Source: Eucommia ulmoides
Taxonomy: Eukaryota > Streptophyta > Magnoliopsida > Garryales > Eucommiaceae
Direction: 5' to 3'
DNA: 64,000 nucleotides
Assembly: GCA_016647705.1 (NCBI GenBank)
Contig: CM028335.1
Coordinates: 7,146,579-7,210,578, forward strand
The position numbers and the translations under genes are program-made. Of the stretch, positions 22,594 to 33,790 are shown piece by piece; within the stretch, counting starts at the first letter, position 1; every line of letters starts with the position of its first letter. The notes under the pieces are model-generated. The model did no database searches, was not told where the DNA came from, and saw nothing but the letters and a program-made list of their open reading frames with translations.

Positions 22594-23504
22594 TCAAATC
22601 TCATCAAATAAGGCATTGAAGAGACACAGATTCAAGAGGAGCGAGGGAGTACACATTGGAGAGCACTAGTTCATTGGTAGTCATCGCTTTCGTTTTTAGT
22701 TTTTCTTATTAAATTAGATTGGATTTTTCTTTATTTAATAGCAAAATGATACCCATTTTAAAAAAAAATAGCATTTGTGTTTTCACTTGAAAAAAAATAC
22801 TTAAAAAAAACAGTAAAAACTTGCTTTTTTATAAAAAATAAAAAATAATTGCTTCTTAGTTTTTTTATTTTTATATTATAAGAGATTAAAGGAGATTACT
22901 GGACTAAAACTTTTACAATTACTTTTTTTTTTTTAAATTATCTATGATTTTCTTTTAATTAAGGGATCACTTAGAGGGATAATAGTGAAATGTAATCTCT
23001 ACATTATCAAACACGCGTTTTGTTTTATTACTTTTGCGTTTAAGTAAAAATATTATTTTGTTAAATATTATTTTTCCTTTTTAAGAAGTACTTAAAAAAA
23101 AGTATTACCGAACAGCGTGTAAGACAACTTTGGTAATACCTTGTTAAAACACTCTTTGCTTTTAAATAAAAATATTTATTTTTAAAAGTAAGTTTTGTTT
23201 TACAATTAAAAATTAATAAAAATAAAATAATATAAAAAAGTTGAACATGATTTTAATTATTTTTTTGTAAAAGTGAAAAATAATTGCTTTTAGATTTTCA
23301 ATTTTATATTATAAGAGAAATGAAAATTGATGGACTCTGATTTTTCCACCTATTTTTTAAAAATTATTTATGAACTTTTTCTTTTTGATAACAAATCACT
23401 TGTAGAATAGTATTAAGATAAAATTTCTAGACGTTTTTAATTTTTGTTTTTCGCTTTTAGTTAAAAGTATTTATTTATTTTTTGTTAAATTTATAAAATT
23501 CCAC

Positions 23505-23905
23505 TCCGATATCCATTCGAGTGATTTGGCAAAATCAACCCTGCACGTGAGAGGACTTGTTGACTTTCACGTCGCTTGCGTCACCTCATCCTGAACTATA
23601 TTAATAATATATAAACGTAGGGGCAATCCTTCTCTCTCAATGCGTCTTTTGAAAGTGAGTTAAAGCCATTCGATTTTTACATGGTATCAAAGACAATTCT
23701 CTTGTTTGATGTGATGTTGTCCACCCCCCCATATCTATTCGTATTGTTTGACAAAGTCCACCGTACAAGTGAGTAGGTGTGTTAAATCTCACCTCGTTAT
23801 CAATTCGCAATGATTTGACAAAATATACCACACAAGTGAGGGGACATGTTGAATTCCAAATGGCTTATGTTACCTCATCCTCATCTAGAACTATAGATAA
23901 TTTAG
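23505..23905 (+). mobile_element. TRIM-type retroelement, second family, tandem arrangement
   Basis: An LTR at 23559-23681 (tgttgactttc ... gatttttaca) is followed at once by the primer site tggtatcaaag. It is preceded by an internal remnant ending in a purine-rich 'gtgagaggac'. A second LTR start (tgttgaattccaaatgg, 23847) follows 'gtgaggggaca'. An internal stretch on both sides of one LTR suggests a tandem recombination product. Non-coding, old. Confidence 0.65.
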
Positions 23906-24393
23906 ACAACCAAACATGCGATACTCATCTCGATTTTATTTACATGAAAATGAAATTCAATCCATAAAATAAACCGAATGAGAAAAAAAAAAATATTAGT
24001 AGAAAAAGCTCAAAAGCTTTCACAAGGCAATTAAGACCACTCGCTCTCTCTCTCTCTCTTTTTTTTTTTTTTTTTTTTTCTTTAACATAATAAATCAGTC
24101 AATGATCCCATGAACCAAGAATCAGATTGAATGATCCTTGAAAGTTAGCTTTACCATTACAATATATATATGATATGATATGAAAAACAGAAGAACATGT
24201 TGAATTTTCTCATCTATAGCTGAGAAAAACCTTTGATTTCCAGCTCAATTCTTAATAGGAAGCTTGGAAAAACTCAAGTTGAATCTTGACAACTCCTCTT
24301 CTTCTCTCTCTCTACTTCCTGCTATTATCTGCTAAAGCTGTATATATATATATATACATACATCCTAGCTATCAGTAGACATCCAATCCGCGT

Positions 24394-27300
24394 TTATATC
24401 ATCATTTTCAACTGGTTCGACTGCATCGAAGCTGTAATTCAACATAAACATTAGACCCTATTTGATAACACTGAAAAACGTTGAAATTATAAATACTAAA
24501 TTTAACTAAATTTATTGTGTTGAATAAATTAATATATATTTTTTAATAATTATAGCTTAAAATATTATCTTTGTACAATTTTTTGTTCCTAAAATATTTT
24601 GACAAACTTTTTATTTCTTTTCTAAATTGTTCTCTCTATACTTTCTCAATTTAGTACTTTATCTATAATTATTTGTATATAATTTTTGTACAAGAGTTTA
24701 TCGCATTGATGTTGAATGGTGGTCTTAGTAGATAGATGTTTGACCATTTTAAGTGAGAAATGCTAAAAAAAATAAGCGAGTCGCACATCACTTGATATTT
24801 TGAACAATTTTAAGTGATACTACTATTTCAAGTGGTTACTGTTATCAAACACGCTTAATCTTATAATTAATTAAATGCATTAAGTTTTAAGTATTAAATT
24901 GTGTTATCAAACGGGTCATAAGGAACCCAAGCGAAGTTAGTTCGGTTGGTAAGGAGAAGTGCACCCTTTCCTTGTCAACCAGGGTTCGACTCTACTGGGA
25001 AGCACTTCGGGAATTAAATCTTGAATGCATCAGGCTGATATGGGGGTGTGCGCTCTTAAGATTACCTAGCGAAGTGATTAGTCGAGATGTGCGTAAGCTA
25101 ACCCGGACACACCTTACTAAAAAACCAAGCCAAAAAAAAAGGGCCATAAGGTACAGTTTGGTAATTGTCTTTTTTAAGTACTTTTCATAATAACAAAAGT
25201 TGCTCGAACAACACAAACTTCTAAGTTTTTTAACTTAAAACATAAGGCAAAAGTCAAAAGCGTGTTTGATACTGTGAAGATGATATGCGCGATATTTAAA
25301 CAATTGGTTTATTCCTAAATTTCAATTCCAGAAGTCTCCTATTTCCATGTTGCCAAACACGGCCTGAGTAATATGGAGAACTGAGAGTTACCTGAATTAG
25401 CTGAGGAGTCATAACTCAAGAGTGAGGTCTCTGGAGTAATAAAGTTAGGGTGATCTTCTTCAGTACCCCAGACTGGCTGATGAAGGCCATACCCATTGAT
25501 TTGTCCCTCTGTCCATAACATCGATGGCATAGCCATTCCCGGGTAGTTACTATCCATCAGTGATCTCCTCTGCAATGTTTAAACAAAAATGCTTAGGCTC
25601 CGTTTGGTTTACTACTCAAAAATCAGTTTATGAAAATTGTGAAAACTTGAAGAAAGTTCTTGAAAACAGAATCTTTCAAAAAGAGAGAGTGTATCCGAAA
25701 CACAAGCCAAACAGACCCTTAATACGTACTTGTGTAGCCAACATGTTATTGAGGTTGAGATCGATTCTTGGACTGAGAGCAGCAAGCCTCATTGATAAGA
25801 ACTGAAAATCAAAACACACAATCACAAAAAGGATTATGGAAAACAGATATTATCATATTAAGGTGGCATTTGTTTCATTTTTCTGTTCCCTCAAAACTTG
25901 GAAGAGAAATAAAAATCTCCAAACAATCCTGTCATGTTCATACGAATAATTTTTTCCACATATTTCTGTTTCTGTTCTCAATTTTCTGAGAACAAAAATA
26001 GAAATCTGGGAATATAAACACTAAACAAACAGGGTTTAAGAGACTGATGTTGTTCTCTCTATATATGTCTGACCTCGACTTGGCGTTGCAAGGACTGAAC
26101 GTGGTTGATAATTTCATCCAGAACCGTTGCTGTCCCAGAAATCTGCGCAAAAATTTACACATTTGTTTGATTGAGGAACTAAAAAATCTTCTATCATTTC
26201 TTTTAAGCCAGTAAGATTAAGATCAGTGACCTCAAAACCTTCACATCGATAAATTATCAACCAATTGGTTCTGTAAAAACCCAATGGGTCTAACTCAAAA
26301 GACGTCTTGTAAGATGAGGATTTCCCTGGTTTTATATATAGCCTAGGATCAGGTAACACAAACACAACTAATGTGGGATTCAACACTCCCCCTCACACGT
26401 CGTGGCCAAGCTACAGATAGCCATTATCTGTGGTTAATCATATTCTCAATCACTTTGAATCTTTATTTTTTCTAATTAATTTTCGCAGAAGAGCTTAATC
26501 ACACTCAAACGATCATCTGCGAACATACTAAATCATCGTATAATTTTAAGAAATCACGAAGTCCATTTTCTTCATTATAAGTTCATATAGATATGATAGT
26601 CATCAATCATTCGAAGGCTGTTGGAAGTTGATACGGGTAGTAACAAGGGTGGCGTTTGAATAGTGTTTCTGTTTCTGTTCCCAAGAAAGTGGAAACAGAA
26701 ACAAAAATATGAGGGGGGAAATGTGTTTTTGTTCTGTTTCCACTTCTTTAGAACAAATCACTAGAACCATTGGTTGTGCAGTTGAGAATTGAGTTATTAA
26801 AGTGATCAAGCTTGAGACCATTAATGGGGACCAACCATTATGAGAGAAGCCTGAGAACTTTTTCTTGGTGTAAAAGCAATCAAGCTTTTTTCTAAAAAGG
26901 TGACAGTGACATAAACCCATAATTAAATCCTAAAGATTAAGGTATAATCCAGGCAGAATCACAATCTTGAATGAAGAATCTGATTGAAAAGCAAATAAAA
27001 AAACGACAAATAATGCGCTAACCTTGTTACATCCCGGGACCAGTTCTTGTAATAGCTTCATCCGAGCATTAATTTTCTCTCTCCTCGCCTATAATAAACA
27101 CAAAAAATCAGTTACGCAGCCAAAAGATGTAGTCGCAGTAATTGTTGGTTTGTGGAGCTTAATTATCAGAATAATAAACTCACTCTTTCGGCTAAGCTAT
27201 GGCTATCCGTAGCTTGGCCGCGACGAGCTCGCACGTGAACGTACGGTAGCCTCTCGCCGTCTTTGGTAGTCTCGTTCTTGCTCTTTTTGGCAGACGGTTT

Positions 27301-27915
27301 AACCTAATTTCATGAACACACAACAAATTAATTTAGGAAAGATGAATGTGAATCGTAATTATTAGCCGGAAGAAGACAGTACGGTACCTTCTTCTCTCGC
27401 TCCTTTCGCTTGGATGATTTCGGGTTCGGGGTTGGAACCATGGGATCAGACACCACTGTGGATGAATTGGGGTTCGAATCGGAATCCATTGGTTCTAGCT
27501 TCACTTCTTGCGGATTCGCCGACGGAATTAAGCTCGACTCCGGCGAGGTCTCCGTGGAAACGAAGACGGAGAACTTGGAAGCTCGGTCGATTAATGCGGT
27601 ATTCGACGGGAACATCAGAATGTTATGATAAGCGTTTGGATGCTCAATTTGCATGTTACTCCAGAGTTCACCAGCAATCGTCGCCGTGCTTACGTCGTTT
27701 CCCGGCGAGTGCAAGAGTTCCACCGCTTGGTTCGCGGGAAGTTCGAGAAGTGCAGTGAAGGAACTACCGGTTTCTGTCGGTGCGGAAATCAGTCCTTGGA
27801 TTTCATCTCCGAATTGGATTGATACATCTCCAATCTCTTCGGCTTTGGCTCCGTAACTTGCGGATCTAATCGCAATGCCATCAATCGATTCCATGAGAAT
27901 ATTCATCGATTCCAT
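24394..27915 (-). CDS. bHLH transcription factor of the bHLH48/bHLH60 type
   Basis: Seven minus-strand exons, 27388-27915, 27184-27303, 27023-27088, 26074-26142, 25730-25801, 25392-25569 and 24394-24431, total 1071 bp (356 aa), all in phase. The variable acidic N-terminus is rich in S/P and ends [11 protein letters not shown]. The DNA-binding region (about residues 196-260) has [20 protein letters not shown], then [20 protein letters not shown]. The H/E/R residues for E-box contact (HSLAERARR) are present. The second helix continues [20 protein letters not shown] and [20 protein letters not shown], the hallmark of subfamily XII (BEE/CIB/bHLH48/60). The C-terminus is QSNQLKMMI. Expected to be nuclear and dimeric. 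The start at 27915 lies in a 21-bp in-frame duplication that also offers an ATG at 27894. Introns carry a SINE, MITEs and a TRIM LTR; the coding sequence looks intact. Confidence 0.93.
24924..25140 (+). mobile_element. tRNA-derived SINE in bHLH intron 6
   Basis: A 217-bp unit with a tRNA-like head holding an A-box-like ttagttcggttgg and a B-box gggttcgactc, the internal RNA polymerase III promoter. A unique body follows and the tail is A-rich (aaaccaagccaaaaaaaaa). It is flanked by gggtcataagg (24913-24923) and gggccataagg (25141-25151), an 11-bp target duplication with one change. It lies antisense to the host gene. It would have used LINE enzymes to insert. Confidence 0.85.
25591..25721. 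mobile_element. Small hAT-like MITE filling bHLH intron 5
   Basis: Inverted ends ggctccgtttggttt and (reverse complement of right end) aagggtctgtttggctt. It makes up most of the 160-bp intron between exons 5 and 6, so the original intron was very short or was largely replaced. Confidence 0.5.
25861..26035. mobile_element. PIF/Harbinger-like MITE in bHLH intron 4
   Basis: Flanked by tta on both sides (25858-25860 and 26036-26038). The left end aggtggcatttgtttc resembles the reverse complement of the right end (accctgtttgtttag). The interior has the 'gttctgagaacaaaaatagaaatctggg' type words that build the array at 9285-9905. Confidence 0.55.
26272..26385 (-). mobile_element. TRIM LTR (second family) in bHLH intron 3
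   Basis: A 114-bp LTR, minus orientation, starting tgttgaatcccacatta and ending gggtttttaca. It is preceded in that orientation by a purine tract (cgtgtgagggggag), so a bit of internal sequence remains beside it. No primer site follows. It is a remnant of the family seen at 13250 and 23505. Confidence 0.65.
26648..26765. mobile_element. MITE remnant of the 'ggtggcgtttg' type in bHLH intron 3
   Basis: Starts gggtggcgtttgaatagtg and is followed by 'tttctgtttctgttcccaagaaagtggaaacagaaacaaaaatatg', an inverted pair. The right end is unclear. Confidence 0.35.
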
Positions 27916-27929
27916 GAGAATATTCCAAA
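27888..27929 (-). other. 21-bp tandem duplication at the bHLH start codon
   Basis: The word cgattccatgagaatattc appears twice at a period of 21 bp (starting near 27886 and 27907). Each copy holds an in-frame ATG, so the protein can start [12 protein letters not shown] or MESID. Confidence 0.75.
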
Positions 27930-30336
27930 TCCCTCAAACAAACCAAATTAAGCACGAAATTAACCAAAATTAAAGCAGAAATGGCGAGCTAAACTCAATT
28001 CGAACAATGTTCAGTGAACTTTTAATTCTGAATCTCATAAGAAAACGACGTTATCTCAAATTCATTAGAGAGAGAGGGGCTTGTTTCGGAGGAGTTTCTA
28101 CACGGTGGTGGAGCTGGAGAATCAATGGCGGATTGTTTGCTTTAATCAGGAGATATAGAGAGAGAAAGAGGCAAGTTGAAGAAGTGCTGCGAAAGCAACG
28201 TTGCTTCGGTCCCTGTTTTCTGCTTTCTTATACGGTTTCGCGTAGGATCTGTGATTAGATGCCCTTTTACCCGAGGATTATTACTCTGGTCCCGCAAGAG
28301 GAGAAGTTCCTTTTTTTCTGTCAAAAAAGAATAACACTTCAAAAACTAACGTCGCTTGGTAACCATTTATGATAGGAGGATAGAACGGGATGAGAATGGG
28401 AATGAGATGGGATAAAAAACTTATTTTATTCTTGGAAGTAGAATCGCGTTTAGTAATGATATTTTTTTTTTTAACAGAATCGCGTTTGGTAACGATTTTA
28501 TCCTAAAATAAAATAAAATAAATTATTTTGAGAACATTTTTTTTTTTTTTGGCCGGACTGCGGCGGCCAGACGGTGATCGGCAGTGGCGGTGGCCGGACA
28601 ATGGGCAGCTGGTAATGCCGGAGGTGACCGGTGACGGTTGCCGGAGATGGCTGCCGGTGGCGACAGACGACGGCGGACGATGGCTGGCTGGCGGATGAAC
28701 AGTGGCGGGGGCCCTCTTTAATTTTTGAAAATGGGATAGGAATACCGCCCTCTTTAATTTTTGGAAATAGGATAGGAATAATGAAAAATAATTTTTTTTT
28801 TCCTCATTTCTCAATTCTCAAATAGGAATAGAATGGGAACGGGAATAAAAATTACCAAACGTTATTTCCAAACAAAAATTCCAAAAATTTGAGAATGAGA
28901 TTAGAATTTATGGGATGAAAACGGTTATCAAAAGGGGCCTAAATCTTAAATTTAATTCTGCATCGAGTCGACGTGAAAAAATACGTCTTTAAAATCTATC
29001 AATTTATGTGCGCGTAAATTGGTCCAACATATCCTACGGTTTAAAAAATAAAAAACTGTAGATGCCTTTTGGTTTTAGGGGTAAGAGAGAGAGAGAGGAA
29101 ATTGTATGGACTGTATGGTGCAGAACCGTAAGCATGGGTGGGGACCGGACGATAACCAATGGCTATAGTGTGTTTAATCGTAGTGGATGATCGGTCATTT
29201 TCTAGCATTTATAAATAGTAGAAGAAATGGGGCTTTCTTCTAATTAGTTTTTTTTTTTTTGCAATTATTAAATTGACATCAATAATTAAATACAAAGTTA
29301 TAATTTAATTAGTAAAAAATATATATATATAAAGTAAAATTTAACAATAACTTTGCAATTATTCATGTTTATTTTCATTCTATTTATTTATTTTTTATAA
29401 AAATCTCAATTTAAAATATTTATTATATTTTTATGACGAAATGTTTTCATTTTTTTTAATAATAACTAATTACACAACAAATATTGATCATCACCACAAA
29501 ATTTAATACCACCACAATCATGTCCAATCATCATGTCAAACTAATTGTTGCCACTGCCACAACAAACATTCTTATCACCGCTACCATCACGACAAATATT
29601 TTTGTCACAACCCCATCATACTCAAATATTTGTTATTATCGTCACTAGCATAGTAAATATTTATTAAAAGATATTCGTATCTAAACGAGCAACCAATGCT
29701 CTATGGATAAAAATTGTTCTATGGAATCTTATTATAATACTTAAAAATGAAAGACAAATTTTTATAATGAAGTATGGTTAATCTCTCTAATCTCTTTATT
29801 CTTATTAAATCAATGACCAAGATTTTCCCTTCCCATTATCAATAATATTAAATAAATAAAAAATTACTTTTAATTCAAATTAATAACATTGAAAATGAAT
29901 AAAAAAATTGCTTTCAATTTCAATTCTATATTTACATAATAAAATAAATTATTTTTATAATTAAATTATATTTTATTTATTTATATATTTTTGTTTTATT
30001 TTTTATTATCAATTCAAATTTTTATTCTTTTTTTTTTTTTAAATATACTCGTACTATTGGATTTTTTTAAAAAATAAATTAATTTTCATTCAAATAAAAT
30101 TATTTTTAATTAATAATTCTATCCATTTATTTATTTTTGTTTAGTTATTCTTATCAATTCAAATTTTCATTCATTTTTTACAAAAAAATAAAATAAAATA
30201 TATTCATAATATTGAATTATTTTAAAAAATAATTAAATAATTTTTTATTAAAAAAATGAATGAATCATGTGGGTTGAAAATAATGGTCCCCCAAAGACAT
30301 TATTTTTTTCAACAATCTATTTTAGCATTAATTTTA
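27916..30336. other. Upstream region of the bHLH gene and intergenic DNA
   Basis: 27916-28260 is the probable promoter and 5' leader of the bHLH gene. A MITE follows (28352-28940). The stretch 28950-30336 is AT-rich and holds no supported gene; 29470-29660 has imperfect repeats of 'caccacaa/atatttgt'. Confidence 0.45.
28352..28940. mobile_element. Non-autonomous element with 'cgtttggtaacc' ends
   Basis: The left end cgcttggtaaccatttatg and the right end (reverse complement aggccccttttgataaccg) resemble those of the element at 8395-10547. Sub-terminal 'gggatgagaatgggaatgag' words occur on both sides. A GC-rich block (28550-28710) of 'ggtggccgg' repeats sits in the middle. No coding sequence. 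Confidence 0.5.
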
Positions 30337-32350
30337 GGGTTAATTACACTTTATCCCCTGTGATTTAGCCTATTTGCACTTTACTTCCTGTAGTTCAAAC
30401 GTCGCCACTTATCTCTCCGGTAATTTTGGGCCTAAGTGCAAAACTAACATTTTCTATTAAATTTAACGGAATTGGGCTGCATGCTCTTACAGCGAGAATT
30501 GACTTGTTTTTTTGTGTTTTTTTCCTCCAAAGTGCATTATCCTTATTTCCATTTTACCCCTACATTTCTCTATTTAACTCCAACTATTCTCACTCATTTT
30601 TTTTTTGCACAAAACCAACTCTTCTCACTTTTTTTTTTTTTAATCTATAATTAATATTTTTATTTTTTATGTCTTCTTCAAGTATTTATGGTGATGATTT
30701 CGAGAAAAATGTAAATGTGGTCGAATAGCCGACTTGAAAGTCGTTCAAAGGGAAAATGATACTACGGATGTAGCAACAAGTAAAAATATTTCAATTGAAC
30801 TAAATTCAATTGAAATATTTTTAAAAATTGAAATTAAAAATATTTTCTATTGAATTGAAGTGAATTGGAAATAGTAAATTCAATTAAAATATTTTTAAAA
30901 TTTGAAACTAAAAATATTTTTAATTGAATTGAAATCAATTGAAACATTTTTATTTGAATTCAAGTAAATATGTTTCAATTGACTTCAATTGAAATATTTT
31001 CAATTTGAATTCAATTCAATTGAAAATATTTTTAATTGAATTTAATTTAAAATAGTAAATTCAGTTGAAATATTTTAAATTAATTCAATTGAATTGAATT
31101 CAAATTGAAAATATTTCATTGAATTTAATTTAAATTAAATTCAAGTAAAAATATTTCTAATTGAATTGAAATTAAATTAAATTAAATTAAATTTTATTTA
31201 AAAATGTTTTAATTAAATTGTAGCCTTTTTTTTTTTAAATATTTATTGAAAAAAGAAATAAAAAAGAGTAGAAATTAAAATTAAAAAAAAAAAAAAAAAA
31301 AGCCTTATTTTTATTAAACAACAAAAGAAATAAGGGTCAATTTTTAGGGGTATAAAGTGTCAAAATACTTTAAAAAAAAAGTTCAACCCACTTGATATTC
31401 ACTCTCTCTCTTCTATCTCTTTCTCTCTATGTCACTAGCCGGAATTTGGCCGGAATCAACCAATATCTTCCACCATCACTGCCACTTCCAACCCAACACC
31501 ATCACCGCCACCTCCAATCCATAGCCATTCTCAGTCACCGAACAGCCCCCACCATCACTGTCATTGAGATTTCCTTCTACTCCATCTCTCTCATACACAT
31601 GCACGAACATAGAAACATAAGGAACAATAGAGGAGAATGGCTATGGATTTCGAACCCGCCGTTGAATTTCATACCCAGATCGTAGTATGGTTTCAAATTT
31701 GTTGAGCTTGGGTTGTTTTCAAAACCGAATTCGAAACTGGGTTTCCATTTCGATTTCGAACCCTTGTTTTCGTCTTCGCCGTGATAGATTTTGAAATCGA
31801 TTTCGAAACCCTCACGTTTTCATCTTCGCCGTGAGGGTTTCGATTTCGATTTCGAAATCGAAATGGAGAGGAAGACAAAGACGACGGCGAAGACGGGGAC
31901 GGGGACGGGGACGGTGACGGCGAATACGAAGAAGCAGTGACAGACACCAGACGAAGAAGACCGACGGCGATGGTTAGTGGTGTCGATGGTAGGCGATGGC
32001 GATGGTCCAGCGATGGCGATGGTCCAACGATGGGATGTGACCAGATCGAGGATGGCGAGGTCGGCGGCGAAGGCTCTCAGTGGAGACGAGAAAGAGAGAG
32101 AGAGTAAAGCCTCTCTCAGTGGAGACGCGAGAGAGAGAGAGAGAGTAAAGCCTTTGGGTTAATTGCACTTTACACCCCCAAAAAAGTAAATAATTACATA
32201 AGGGTAAAATCGATATTTTGATCTTTCCATTAATGGAGTAACTATTGCACTTAGGTCCACAAACCACAAGGGGGGTAAATGGTGACGTTTGAACCACAGG
32301 GAGGTAAAGTGCAAATGGGCCAAATTACAGGGGTAAAGTGTAATTAACCC
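30337..32350. mobile_element. Mutator-type non-autonomous element with long inverted ends
   Basis: Flanked by a perfect 9-bp duplication ttaatttta (30328-30336 and 32351-32359). Inverted ends of about 80-100 bp start gggttaattacactttatcc (left) and gggttaattacactttaccc (reverse complement of right), continuing to 'tttgcactttac' and 'ttcaaacgtc'. The interior joins an AT-rich tract of 'ttgaattgaa' words (30770-31200) to a GC-rich tract (31430-32150) with 'gatttcgaaatcg' and 'gacgggga' words and gaga runs. The GC-rich part could be captured host DNA (Pack-MULE style), but no protein is recognisable. Confidence 0.8.
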
Positions 32351-33339
32351 TTAATTTTATGCTAAATGAATGTATTTTTTCCATAATTGAAAAAAATTGG
32401 ATCTCGATAAGCATTTCATTAATTAAAAATAATTTTTTTAATTCAAATTTTATAATTCACTATTTATCTAAGGGAATTTTATTTTTTAGTCCTCTATTAA
32501 GAGCTCATTCACTATTCAGACCCCTGACAATGTGTATTAAGTTTTCAGACCCCACCAATTCTTTAGGAAAAAGTCCTTCAATTTGGCCCTTCCTGTTACA
32601 GTTTATTTACGGAACATGCCATTCTGAGGATACAAACCACTAGAACGTGAACAGTACATTAAATAAACCCCACTCAATACGTAATCTGTCTCTATAGACC
32701 TGATTTCTGAATCAAATCATATAAAAATGTGATCAAATTAAATAGCTCGTTGATATTTTTGCAATGTTTTTTTTTTTCTTTTTCTGTTAACATTAACGGA
32801 TTGCGTTAGCGTTAACGCACTGTTAGCAGTCGTTGTGTTACCGCGTCCATTCTGATTCCGATATGTCCTACCACCCGTTCCACTATCTGCACGACTGCAT
32901 ACAAAACCCGCCTAAACATTTTCTATTCTCTCCACGCTTAAAAACTCCCGAAACCCTAAAACTAAAGAGGCGATATAACTAATAATCCGAACGCGCCCCG
33001 TCGTCTTGAGATAATGGAGAATTTTGAATGCGCCTTATCGTCTTCCACTTAGAAATGAGGAATCCTCAATCCCGACAGTATGTGAAAACCTAAAATCAAT
33101 ACACTTTTGTTCTGGGAAAAAGCATTTAGAAATCGAAATCACAAACGAGACGATGACATTCGTCTATTTTCACCGACTTCGACATGCTGTGCTTCCCGGT
33201 TTTGGATTTATGTTTTTTTTTACATCATATGTCGTGTTTTGTGTTGTGGTTTTGCGATGTTGAAAACTTCACATGCTTTCTTGGGTTTACCTACTTGTTG
33301 TTTTGCTTCCAAAAAATAGAAATTAAAAAAGAATACTTG

Positions 33340-33790
33340 CGTTAATGTTAACATTAATGTGAGTTGGACATTTAGATTTAGATATGTTTGTTTGTTTGGT
33401 ACACCACTATGTATTGGTTGTGTTAATGTTAACGCGTGGATGTAATTGCGTTAATGTTAACGCAAAAGAAGTTGCCTGTAAAAAGGGGGGACCGTTTTTG
33501 CGTTACTAGTACACCATTTGAGTTTGAAGAAAATGCGTTAACGTTAACGCGTTTATTGTAGTGCGTTAATGTTAACGCAAATAATTGCCTGTAAAAAAAA
33601 GGGCATGTTTGCATTAACGTAATGCGTAAATATTAATTGCATTAACCTTAACACAACCAAGTTTGTCTCGTAAAAAGTGGACCGTTTTAACATTAATCTT
33701 TGCTAAGGTGGACCGTTTTAACATTAATCTTTGCTAAGGTGGACCGTTTTAACATTAATGTTAACGCAAAATGGGTTTTGCTTGTAAATA
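33340..33790. repeat. Cluster of GTTAACGTTAACGC-type palindromic words (left MULE cluster 1)
   Basis: Words such as tgcgttaacgttaacgcg (33534-33551) and gcgttaatgttaacgcaa recur every 30-80 bp. The segment also holds a short direct repeat 'ggtggaccgttttaacattaatctttgctaa' (about 33690-33750). It lies upstream of the first recognisable Ulp1 gene exon. Confidence 0.8.

Larger units (their letters stand above)
21354..24393. other. Intergenic DNA between GH28 and bHLH genes
   Basis: AT-rich. It holds the GH28 promoter (21354-21600), a three-unit tandem repeat, one uncertain reading frame, a TRIM-type fossil and a C/T-rich tract (about 24038-24080). No further gene can be supported. Confidence 0.5.

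Noticed and set aside
24949-24996. tRNA gene candidate
   Set aside because: The polymerase III boxes belong to a SINE head; no cloverleaf with proper stems or anticodon arm is evident.
27414-27856. Several plus-strand frames of 65-114 codons
   Set aside because: Antisense shadows of the first exon of the bHLH gene.
31693-31947. Minus-strand frame with SPSPSPSPS and RNRNRN runs
   Set aside because: Low-complexity product of gacgggga and gatttcg repeats inside the 30337-32350 element.
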